A stretch of 64,000 nucleotides of DNA, taken from the NCBI GenBank assembly GCA_030015575.1, contig CM057337.1, positions 341,258,583-341,322,582 of the forward strand. Reading direction: 5' to 3'. The notes under the pieces are model-generated. The model searched no databases. It had not been told where the DNA came from and worked only from the letters and a program-made list of their open reading frames with translations. Every line of letters starts with the position of its first letter. The stretch's first letter is position 1. A program made the translations under genes and the position numbers. This stretch comes from Agapanthus africanus (Eukaryota > Streptophyta > Magnoliopsida > Asparagales > Amaryllidaceae). Below are positions 36,690 through 47,700 of the stretch, piece by piece.

Positions 36690-37440
36690 GTCGTTACCTT
36701 CTGTACACCAACATTAGGCTAAATGGTTTTCTTCCTTCCCTACCATTCGGCACATGCCTATGGTTTGGAAGAAGACTATCCAATAAGCGTAATGGGTGTA
36801 CCCTCCTAATCCTAGGAGTACTCGCAACTTGAGAGAAGGTGATGATAAAAACAACTGAATAATACCTTATTCCTATTTCTCCTGAACCAGAATCCATCCT
36901 CGAAAAAATGTCCTTCGAGTTCGTATATAACCATACGATGGATTTATCCAATGGAATTGGATGTTCGTAGTGATACGGGTTGTTCTGGAGAAATCAAAGG
37001 TGAAGTAGGAGCAGCGATGAAACACATGGTTTGGTCATGAATATGAATAGTCGCAATTTACTTTGCCGTCTTTCTAATTCCTTTATCTTGTCTTTACATA
37101 TTACCTTTTGCACACCCTATTTAGGCTTAATTGGCTTTCTTCATTCCCTACCGTTCGGCACCAGCCTATGGTTTGGAATAAGAATATCCAGTAAGCATAA
37201 TAGGTGTACTCTCCTAAACCAAGGAGCCCTCGCAACCTGAGAGAAGGTGATAATAAAAGTCAACTGAATAAACCAGTTCTATTTCTCCTGAACCTGGATC
37301 CATCCTCGAAGAAGTCCCTTTGAGTTCGTATATAACCATACGATGGATCTATCCAATGGAAGTGGATGTCCGTAGTAATACGGGGTGTTCTGAGAAATAC
37401 AAAGGGTAAAAGAAAGAGCAGCAATGACTTATGCAACTAT
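36690..37440 (-). repeat. Tandem units in place of gag (C2 copy)
   Basis: Two units (about 36700-37020 and 37120-37430) match those of C1 and C3 and occupy the gap between the splice-like site and the pol traces. Confidence 0.8.
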
Positions 37441-37521
37441 AGACAATCCAAAAGCCAGTATGTTAAGAAGGTTCGGTCAACTTTGGTCACTGAGTTATAG
37501 TCTGGGGTCGGTCAAAAGTCG

Positions 37522-37560
37522 CTGCCAAAGAGAGAGAGAGAGAAGAAACACTCTGCGTGC
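37522..37560 (-). promoter_or_regulatory. Splice-acceptor-like site of C2
   Basis: Minus strand: GCAGAGTGTTTC, a CTCT run, TTTGGCAG, then CGAC. It matches C1 and C3. Confidence 0.43.
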
Positions 37561-39670
37561 ACTCTAGCCTAAATCAGAATGATTATCATTTTATCTAATT
37601 AGGAAACCTCCCACTATTTTCTCAAATTCTCCTCCAAACCTGAAAGAAGAATTAGTCGGGGTCACCCGAAGAGTAAACCAACTCATCAGTGAGAATCGGG
37701 ATCCAACTATCATCGCATGATAACTTGATGGAAGCCACTCAAGTCATCACACTCCAGAAGGTATGCGCAAGTCTGGCAAGTTTCTTGTATGTTTGAAACT
37801 CCCGATGTAATTTTTTTATCCCATGCTCTTATGACCTTGACGTAGGCCAACAAATCATAAGCAACATGTCAAGTTCTACCCGTCGTTGTCCGGATCAACT
37901 TAAGTCATCGTACAAGCCCTTGACGTAGGCCAACAAGGTGTACGTCTGACTTAAACTAATGCATCTATCTATGCAACAAATGAATACCCAGCAGCTACCA
38001 AACACTATGTCTTGACATAGGCCAACAAACATAGCTTGAATACTACTGACCATCCATAAGAAACGACGGAGGATTACGGCTGGTTTTTTGCGAAAAACCT
38101 TTAACGTAATGAACTTGATCTCGTTTGAAGGAACCTGATAGCTTTATAAAAATATATAGTAGAGAAAACCTTTTGTTAAAGAAGTCACACCCGGTGAAGG
38201 GATCTCGGCTCTTTCCTCGTGGAATGAGGTGCAGGATATTCTAACTGAATACCAATATGCATAACAAAAGGAAACGTCTTTGTAATAATTTTAAAATTTG
38301 TTCCAACAACATCAAATATAGATTTGCTTTATCCTTGCATTGAAAAGAATCAATGCATTCCCCTCAATCAATCACACCAGAAAAGAACGAAAATAAAATG
38401 TACGTATATGCCATTCGCATTCGTCACTGCGTCCCGTCATCACCCGTTAGGTTACTTAACTAACGACAGAGCGGGGACTGGACTAGCGCGGGTGTAAAAC
38501 ATATACAACATCTAATAGTATATATACTAATATACAGTAATCGCTCCAGGCGTGATAATATGCAACATTACAGATAAGTAATAAGCATCAGAGAACAATA
38601 CAGATAATCTGGGATCCCCGGGTTTCACAGAACCGCTACTGAAACCCGACATTCCCCTGGTCGTGTGGATAGCCAGTGCAATGAAACCTTGACACCTACG
38701 GGTGCAAGTTACCCGCCAAAACCTGAAGCGAGGTAGTCCCCACAACATAGTGAATGGAATACCCGGCACTTCACGGAATCCGGTAAATTGAGCACCCCTC
38801 CTTGGGTCAACATATACCCCTTACGGGTGCGGCGAATAGTCTGCCAATTCTAGAGTGAGGTCCCTTTGCCTCTCAATGCCATGAGATACGAACCCGTTGC
38901 CCTCCAGAACTCGGCTATTCGTGCACCCCACCGCGGGGTAAACCTAGTACAGAAATAAAAATAGTACAATAGGTACATCGACCGCAACGTGGTCGTGCCC
39001 CAAAAGAATATTATACAAACAGGAAGTGACGGCAGTCCACATGTTGGACGCTCGCCCTGCAATATCAAATGTATAAATAAATTTAAACAACTCTATCATT
39101 GCACCCTGCTATCCACCACGACGAATCCGCAACATTACAGCACAACACAGAACATCAACGCGAATGTCACGTTCGCAAACCCGTCTGAAAGAACTATAGC
39201 AATCAGACGCGGTTTACCGATCAAATGACATTCCCGGTCGGAGATATAATGAAAGTACTGAAAAATAACAAGTTTAAAATTTCGATCGACTAAATTTCCC
39301 GAAATGGGCCCCACGAGCATCTGGTGTACAGTAATAAAATATGGGCCCAAAATAACAGTACCAGAAACCATATTTCCCTGTGAAGAATCCCCTGGAAAAA
39401 TTTGGTGCACTAATCCCACTAAACCGCCGCGGAAGCGCGGTCAAACTCTAGGTTTGACCGCGGTTCCGCGGTGATTTAATGGGATCACGTGCCCAAATTT
39501 GCACAGTTTGCTTCAAAAACCCTGCATGATTTTCTGAAATGCTCAAAATGAATTTTAGAACAGTTTACAAATCGACAGAAACATCATGTACAGAAAATTA
39601 TGATTTCGGAAATTCCGTTCGATCGATCTTTTAAACGCGTTAGCACAAATTAGTATAGCTTAATGGTGAG
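37561..39670 (-). other. Leader of C2 (about 2.1 kb, no gene)
   Basis: Same module order as C1: three repeated motifs (37830, 37917, 38007), one clear tandem module near 38180-38250, conserved block 38401-38500, stem 2 (38724-38730 with 38767-38773), stem 1 (38848-38855 with 38902-38909), and GC hairpin 39427-39471. Confidence 0.82.
39427..39471 (-). other. GC-rich hairpin in the C2 leader
   Basis: Arms 39427-39446 and 39452-39471 are complementary over 20 nt with a single mismatch and a 5-nt loop, about 210 nt from the LTR. It is the longest of the GC hairpins in the window. Confidence 0.85.
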
Positions 39671-39683
39671 GCTCTGATACCAC
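39671..39683 (-). other. Primer-binding site of C2
   Basis: GTGGTATCAGAGC on the minus strand abuts the 5' LTR. The match to the 3' end of plant initiator tRNA-Met is full. Confidence 0.9.
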
Positions 39684-41752
39684 TGTAAGTCCGCGGCAGC
39701 GCCCCGGCCGTCTAACAGACGCCAATATGCGGAACAAAACTTTTACGACTGGCGCTATCGCGTACTTTATCCTGGATCGTCCATTAAAGCTAAACTAACA
39801 AATTGTAAAGAGGGTAGAATTGTTATACCGAATGATCCGAGTCCTTCGGTCTTCAACCATCATCCCACGCTATGTTGCAACTGATCCGAACTTGCTCGAT
39901 CTCCGGTCTCGTCGTCCAGGTGGCACCACGTCGACGGATCTTTAAACGGGCTCCCGCCTCTGAACCGAGGCAACTCGATCGTCAAGTTTGCTAAAAGAGA
40001 CGACCAAGATGAAGTAGAGAATGAGTAGAATACTTTGTCTCGTTACGTCCAAGGCTATGGAAGAACGGTTAAAAGAAGTTGCCAATTGGAATCGGGTAAA
40101 TGGAAATTGAACTGTATGAGATTTCCATACGCTAAACTATCATAATCTTTTCTCTCAAGCAAATGAAAAACCATCATCATCTCACAAGAGGGGCCAGCCA
40201 TATATATAAAGAAGAGGGAGAGTGAGTGTAGGAGCAAGGAGAGTGAGTGTAAGGAAAAATATCAAGGATATTTATCATATGCAAAGAATGAGCGGTATGA
40301 ACACATTAAATGAATTAATCCACCTCACTTAACACCTCACCTCATAATTAAAGCAAATGATGAGTCACTAATCCTAGTCACTATTTCTAGAATTTTCTAG
40401 AACCATGACTCACCCAAAAGACGAAAGGATAAATCCGCATTTAACCGAATGTCAAATACGGCTGATAGAAAACTAGAAACTGGCAACTTCCAAAAATCAT
40501 CCCGAAACGAATTTCCGTATCGGTATAAACATACCCGCATTTGTATTACGACCGAATACAAATGCAACTGAGACAAAGATATTATATCTACACAGTATAA
40601 TACTGGGTTCCGGCTTAAACCAAAGCCTACCAGTATTATCTGCCCGAAAACCGGCACGTGCGAAAATGCACGTGCATTTTCCAAACCTTGCCATAAACCC
40701 ATACGGCATCTACAACGTTTCGCCCGAACTTGGGAAAGTGTCGGTGGGGGACTCTAATGACTCATCAACACACTGGCATTGGGTATAACCCTTAGCACGT
40801 CAGAGGTACAAGCTGTACGTAACGTTTTGCCTATGTATTGATTGGAAGGGAAGCTGACGAGCGAACTCATCTATAAACCCTACTGAGCCTGACAGTGACA
40901 ATAACCGTACAGTCCGGAACATTCGTCTATGAGTATCGCATATACGGCCTAGGGGGCCAGTAAACGTCAGACCCCCAACAGCGATATAAGTCGTGTCAGA
41001 GAGCAGCCCAGAACACCCTGAGATTCTGCTGGTATACCTAGCAGTATATCTCGATTACCCTGGTCAGGGATTTCGTGTAATGGCTCTCCTAAACACAGCG
41101 CGATCTGACCCCCAATACCGGGAGAGGCGAATCCCTGAAGATCCGCTCACTTGCCTCCAATGTGGCTCGGGACTGTACCCAAAATATACCTGTTTGCACG
41201 ACTTTTTGACCCGTGGTAGGGTATAAATCAAAGCACAGTGGGAACTCACACGAGACAAATGACGACCTCAGGTCGATGAACTAACCTGTACACATGTCAC
41301 CAGGGAACTGCTATCTGACGATATGTATAATACCAACTAGCATGTTCCCGGCGAGTCTTGTCCGGTGTACTCATAACCCAATGAGCACCTGTATATATCA
41401 TAGGTGATCCAACTGACACCAGTGGCTTGTGAGACCGGCCACCGCCCCTCGTCGGGGTCTCGACTGTATACACTAGTCTACTCTGGAGTATCGATGCCCT
41501 ATCTCGAAACTCTCACGACTAGGGACTCTTTTAAGGATGTGCTTATAGACCCCAGCTCCCACATATATGATCGCCATCATACTGCTGGTAGTCAAACAAG
41601 AATCCTATAGGCTCTATCATGATGATAAAGACAAACCAGATAGCATACTATCATCTCGAGTAAAACTGTTTTATCGGTATAGGTCCTCCCTCAATCATTG
41701 CAATCACGTACCTGTGATCCAATAATTGACTTAGAGGGCACCATATCCAACA
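39684..41752 (-). repeat. 5' LTR of C2
   Basis: 2069 bp, same ends as the 3' LTR. It lacks ten bases (CAGGATAACC) present at about 33024-33034 in the other LTR. Confidence 0.92.
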
Positions 41753-42500
41753 AGTGCTCCTAAGATTAGGACAGTACACCCATTATGCTTATTGTATAGT
41801 GTTCTTCCAAACCATAGGCTGGTGCCGAACGATAGGGACGGAAGAAAACCATTTGGCCTAAAGAGGTGTACAGAAGGTAATGACTAAAGACATATAAAAG
41901 GATTTGGAGAGATGGCAAAGAAGTATACAGTTATAGTTGTGAATCTGATAATGGAAGATGCATTACTTAAAATACCCGGATACCCCTTCGAAACATTTAC
42001 ATGTTTCAGTTTCACTGTGTATTGTTAAAGGAAAACTGATTTCCTAATTAGTCCTTGCTCCAGGGTATGTATTTACCAGGTGTGATTCTCACATCTGTAT
42101 GGTTTTACAGATGATGAGTGGGAGTAAGTTATTGGGAATTGGGTTATCATCCTCATTATATCGGGATTCGTTGTAATTGGTGATATTTGATGAAATCACT
42201 TGGGTTGTTTGTTGGACGGCAAATATTTGGTTTTGAATATCCGTTATTGTGCACCAATTTAAAATTGATATATCTATAAGTTTATTTTTATAAAGTGAGA
42301 TATAACCTTTTGAAATTATGTTTATGACATTTACCTATATCAGTGGATGGTTAGGTAAGGAGCATTAAACAGCGGTGTAATTCTTCTTAACCATAAGTAC
42401 AGTTTTCAACCTACGACATACAGGGAATGAGTTATTAGACTCAAGGGACTTATACAGAGTATTGTATGTTGTCTAGTGTCCATGCGGACAGAGGGGTTAG
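41753..42500 (+). other. C1 internal sequence between C2 and D, no intact gene
   Basis: The start completes the second gag-site repeat of C1. The rest is AT-rich and matches, in reverse, C2 at about 36300-36700 and C3 at 16447-16800. I find no coding frame. It leads into the degenerate pol of C1, which resumes at 52941. Confidence 0.75.
42496..42500 (+). repeat. Target-site duplication GTTAG of D
   Basis: GTTAG at 42496-42500 and 52936-52940. Rejoining at one copy matches the uninterrupted C2 sequence near 36270-36290 (minus). Confidence 0.94.
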
Positions 42501-44684
42501 TGTAAGTCCATATTGCGACCCCCGGTTCTTACGGGGAGGCGGAAACGGTATAAAATCAAAATTTTTATCGCAAGAGGCAACATGGACTAACTTATGGTCG
42601 GGATCGTTACCTAAACTAAAACTAGCAAACTAAGCTAAAGATGTTTAGCTACTCGGATGAAGATGGTTATACCTAAACTTGAACTCCTTCTCTTCAAGCT
42701 CCGGTGGTGGTCCGATGGCTCCTTCTCGTCGTCTCCGTACGCCGAAGATAGATCCACTTGAAAGCTCCAACCTTTAGCTCCTTCTTCGGTCTTTGAAGAA
42801 ACTAGTTCACTTGGTTTGCTAAACCTAGTGAACTAGAATGAGTAGAGAGGAAATAGAATGGGATTTTATCTATGGTTCTTGATTCTCAACTCATGAGACA
42901 AGAGAACCATAGATCAAGAGAGGGAGCAAGAGGTTGAGGGTGAGAGCAAGGGGAGAGCTCAAGAACAAGAGAGAGAATGAGCAAGAAAGAATGAGGCTCT
43001 CTTTTCTCTCTCACCCTCTCATAATCCAAAGTGATCATAACTCATCATATCAAAAAAGTCTTTTGGTGATGGTTAGAAGCAACCATAAGGTTATCATATC
43101 ATGCACTCATATTACTCAAAAAGCAAGCAAGAAAAAAGTCTTTGGCATGAAATGATAACCATGGTTATCATGATGGTCAACTAGTCAAGCCTAGTCAACC
43201 GGTCAACAAGTCAACAAAAGTCAACAAGTCACCAAAGTCAACAAGTCAACAAAAGTCAACAAGTCAACAACCATATCACCATAATACTTAATTAATATAA
43301 TAGTTAATCACATATCATATTCTCATTAGGGTTGAGCAAAAAGTCAAAAGTCAACGGTCAACTGTCAACAACCCTAATGAGAATCCACTGCCTCTGCCTC
43401 CCTGTCAACTGTGCATACACACCCGCATCCGCGTTCCGAGGAACACGAATGGAAACTGGATAAATCCAATCCCATAAGGTACACTAGGATCTGGCTTAAA
43501 CCAAAGCCCGCTAGTGTAAACTGTCCGGACACTGTACGCGCACAAGTGCACGGATGTGACCGAACCCTGTCGCAAAACCATGCGACCTGTCGCAATACCA
43601 TGCGACCTCTACTCGTTTGCCTAAAGGCGAAAAGCTTTCTGTGTGGGACTCTAAAGACTCGACACTACGCTGGCAGTGGGTTTAACCACAGACCGCAAGC
43701 GGCACTAGCTGTGCGTAACGGTCCCCAGGTAATGCCGACAAGAAGACCGACGAGGCGAAACCCATCTGAACTCCTACTGAGCCTGAGCGTGACATTCTCC
43801 GTACAGTCCGGTCTGTTCGTCTGATACATCGCATGGCGGGCCTAGGGGCGGTAAACGTCAGTCCCCCAATAGCGGTACAAGTCGTGCCGGAGTGAAGCCC
43901 AATACACCCTGAGATAACACTGGAAACCTACCAGTATATCTCGTTTGCCCTGGCCAGGGACTACTCGTGTAATGGCTCTCCTAGACACAGCGCGATGTCA
44001 ACCCCCAATACCGGGAGAGACGAATCCTGTCTAACCGTCACTGCCTCCAAGTGCTTCGGGACTGCACCCAACCACCACCTGTTTGCACGACTCCTTTGAG
44101 CCGTGGTAGGGTAGTGATCAAAGTACAGTGGGAACACACTCGAGGCGGAGTGACAGTGTCAAGTCAGCGGACTAAGCTGTACTCATGTCACCTGGGAACT
44201 GATAACTGACGATAGGTATAATACCAACTAGTCAGTTCCCGACGAGTCCTGTCCAGTGTACCCGTAACCTAACGAGCACCCGCATACTATCTCAAGTACG
44301 ACGTACTGACGGCTGTGGGACAGACCGTCTCCCACACTGGGATGAGAAGCGCATGCGCTGGTCTACTCCGGAGTATCGATGCCCTGTCTCGATAGTCCTG
44401 CGACCAGGGACCTGAATAAGGATGTGCTTATAGATTACCCAGCCCCCACTAGTGTGACTGCCATCACAACGCTGGTAATCAAGCAAAGATCCTAAGGGCT
44501 CCACTAATGCGTATAAGTGATATACTGAAATAAACACAAGTACACATTGAAGTAGAAACAAACCAAGTAGCATACTACTATTTTGAGCAAGATTGTATAT
44601 ACAAGGTGAATATCCCAAGCATCCATTAAGTAATATACAAACTAGTATGATACAGTAATGGCCTCTAGGGCATATACACTAACA
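42501..44684 (-). repeat. 3' LTR of D
   Basis: Minus strand, TGTTAGTGTATATGCCC to TGGACTTACA, 2184 bp. It holds the W-box cluster, a 20-nt palindrome (43152-43171) and a CT-rich stretch. The open frames of 137 and 108 residues at 43411 and 44292 recur in the other LTR because it is a duplicate; they show no protein family. Confidence 0.95.
43176..43370 (-). promoter_or_regulatory. W-box cluster in the 3' LTR of D
   Basis: On the element's sense strand the core TTGAC occurs about ten times in 43176-43270 and four more times in 43342-43370, mostly as TTGACTTG spaced 8-11 nt. TTGAC is the core of the WRKY-factor W-box. Between the two groups lies TATATTAATTAAG, a possible TATA region. The location 0.7-0.9 kb before the LTR end fits a U3 promoter. 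Confidence 0.6.
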
Positions 44685-44701
44685 ATCTCCCACTTGCACT
44701 A
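44685..44701 (-). other. Polypurine tract of D, overlapping the pol stop codon
   Basis: TAGTGCAAGTGGGAGAT on the minus strand: the first three bases are the stop codon of the polyprotein and the last abuts the LTR. There is therefore no untranslated gap between pol and the priming tract. Confidence 0.88.
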
Positions 44702-47700
44702 AGGCCATGTACTGGCGTATCGAAGACCTATCATCTCGATCAGCCGCTCGAACTGAGTCTGGGGCAGGGCCTTGGTGAATGGATCAGCAGTGTTATCTTC
44801 TGAAGCGACTCTCCGAACCTCGATCTCCTGGCGATCCACGATCTCCCTGATCAGGTGATACCGCCTCAAGATGTGCCTGGATCTCTGATGGGACCTTGGT
44901 TCCTTTGCTAAAGCTATAGCCCCGTTGTTGTCGCAATACAGAGGTACTGGGTCAACAATGGACGGAACCACCTGAAGTTCTTTCAAGAACTTCCTCATCC
45001 AGACAGCTTCTTTTGCGGCATCAGATGCAGCGATGTATTCCGCTTCCATCGTCGAGTCTGCAACGGTTTCCTGTTTGGAACTCTTCCAACACACCGCCCC
45101 TCCATTGAGGGTAAAGACAAAACCCGACATGGACTTGGAATCATCCTTGTCACTCTGGAAGCTGGAGTCAGCAAAGGCCTCGATCTGGAGGTCTTTTCCG
45201 CCATACACCAAGAACATCTCCTTAGTCCTTCTCAGGTACTTGAGAATGTTCTTTACCGCTATCCAGTGTTTCTCCCCAGGGTTTGACTGATACCGGCTTA
45301 CCACACTCAGTGCATAAGCTACATCCGGTCTGGTACACAACATCGCATACATTATAGAGCCTACCGCAGAAGCGTAGGGTATAATTGACATGCGATCCCT
45401 CTCCAAATCAGTCTTGGGAGACATCTCTTTAGAGAGGGTGATCCCGTGACAAGCTGGTAGGTTACCACGCTTGGAATCTTCCATACTGAATCTTTTCAGT
45501 ACGGTGTCGATGTACCTGGACTGAGAAAGTCCCAATATCCTCTTGGATCTATCACGATGGATCCGGATCCCCAGGATGTATGAGGCATCACCCAGGTCTT
45601 TCATGGAGAACCTTTGTGACAAGAACCCCTTGACAGATTGTAGCATAGGAATATCATTTCCTATTAAGAGAATGTCATCCACGTATAAAACGAGGAATAC
45701 TACAGTTCTCGCTACAAATCTACTATAGATGCATGGTTCATCTGGATTTTTGATAAAGCCAAATTCTTTGACCGTCTCATCAAAGCAGATGTTCCAACTC
45801 CGCGATGCCTGCTTTAGTCCATAGATGGACTTAAGCAACTTGCACACCTTTCCGCTGCTCCCACTCTGAATGAAACCCTCTGGCTGGTCCATATAGACAC
45901 ACTCCTCTAAATTTCCATTTAGAAAAGCTGTCTTTACGTCCATTTGCCAGATCTCATAATCGTGGAAGGCAGCAATGGCAAGAAGGATCCGAATGGATTT
46001 CAGCATGGCTACTGGAGAAAAGGTTTCGTCGTAGTCCAAGCCAGGTCTTTGACGAAAACCCTTTGCTACCAGCCTAGCTTTATAGGTCTCAACCTGTCCA
46101 TCTACACCAATCTTCCTTTTGAAGATCCACTTGCATCCTACGGGTTTTACCCCGTCTGGAGCAATGTCCAACGCCCATACCTTGTTGGTGTACATGGACT
46201 CCATTTCGGTCCGCATTGCATCCAGCCATTTCACTGAGTCAACGCTCTGAACGGCCTGCTGGAAGCTAGTAGGCTCATCATAATCTATGATGCAATCCTC
46301 TCTATCCCCGTCTATGAGAAAACCGCAGTATCTCTCGGGCGGATGAGACTGCCTACTACTCCTGCGGAGCGGCGTAGGAATGTCCTGTTCTGTTAAACCC
46401 TCTGGTTCCACTAACCTTTCAGTAATAGTCTGTGGTTCTGGAATTTCTTCTAGTTCTACTGCGCTCCCACTAATTTCCTTTTCCAAGAACTGGTGTTCTA
46501 GAAAGTGGGCATTACGAGAAACAAGGACTTTTTGTTCCTCTGCGTAGTAGAAAAGATACCCCCTGGTGTTCTTTGGGTATCCCACAAACTTGCACAGTAC
46601 TGAGCGTGCCTCGAGTTTGTCCGCATGCTGCTTTTTGACAAAAGCTGGACATCCCCAGATCTTCAGATATTGAAGATAGGGTTTCTTCCCACTCCACATT
46701 TCATATGGGGTGGTAGGCACAGTCTTAGTCGGAACTCGGTTCAAAAGGTATGCTGCTGATTCTAGCGCATATCCCCAGAATGATCGCGGCAACTCAGCGT
46801 TACTCATCATGGACCGCACCATATCCAATAGGGTGCGGTTCCGTCTCTCCGATACACCGTTATGTTGCGGGGTGTATGGAGGAGTAAGCTGAGAGAGAAT
46901 TCCGTTCTCTTTTAAATAGTCCAGGAACTCGGCACTTAAGTATTCTCCACCTCGATCCGATCTTAGAATCTTAATACTTTTGCCGGTCTGTTTCTCTACT
47001 TCATTCTTATACTCCTGGAATTTTCCAAAGGCCTCGGACTTATGTTTCATTAAGAAGACATAACCGTACCTTGAGAAGTCATCCGTAAAAGTAATGAAGT
47101 AAGAATGTCCGCTTCGGGCATGTGTAGACATTGGACCGCACACGTCACTGTGTACGAGTCCTAAGAGCTCGCTCGCTCTTACTCCTTGTCCAGTAAACGG
47201 AGTCTTTGTCATCTTTCCTTTGAGACAAGATTGACAAGTGGCATACGATTGATATTCGAACGCATTCAAATATCCTTCTGTATGTAACTTAGTCAACCTT
47301 CTCTCATTGATGTGACCCAATCTACAATGCCATAAGAAAGTCTGATTTATTTCTGGAGACTTTCTTTTGTGTGTATTCTGGACGTTGAAAATCTGTGGTT
47401 GGTTTAACACGTATATACCATTACTCAATGTACCTGACCCAATCAAAACTTGATTAAGGTGAATGTTTACAACATTACTTACAAACGCAAATTCATAACC
47501 TTCTTTAGAAACTAAAGATACAGAAATGATATTACAAGTTGCGTTGGGTACAAAAAAGCAATTACGCAAAACCAAAACATGTCCATCTGACATTCCCAGG
47601 TGATAGTCCCCCACGGCTTTAGCATCCATGCTAGCTCCGTTCGCAACTTTGAGGGTCATGTCACCTGCCTTCAAAACCCTACGGTTTCTCAACGCCTGCA

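Larger units (their letters stand above)
32203..41752 (-). mobile_element. C2, complete non-autonomous C-family copia element
   Basis: Two LTRs (41752-39684 as 5', 34281-32203 as 3'), primer-binding site, leader, splice-like site, gag-site tandem repeats, degenerate pol and polypurine tract, flanked by the TSD AGTGC. LTRs differ by a 10-nt indel and scattered substitutions, roughly 1-2 % by eye, so it is older than D. No intact protein is encoded. Confidence 0.92.

Noticed and set aside
43176..43280. Spaced GTCAAC units as a possible CRISPR or minisatellite array
   Set aside because: Units are 8-11 nt with no spacers of fixed length, inside an LTR of a plant element. Better read as clustered W-box cores.
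43411..43824. 137-residue open frame, identical again at 51661-52074
   Set aside because: It lies inside the LTR of D and recurs only because the LTR is duplicated. No protein motif is seen and the corresponding parts of other LTRs do not keep the frame.
44292..44618. 108-residue open frame, identical again at 52543-52869
   Set aside because: Same reason: LTR sequence copied at both ends of D.
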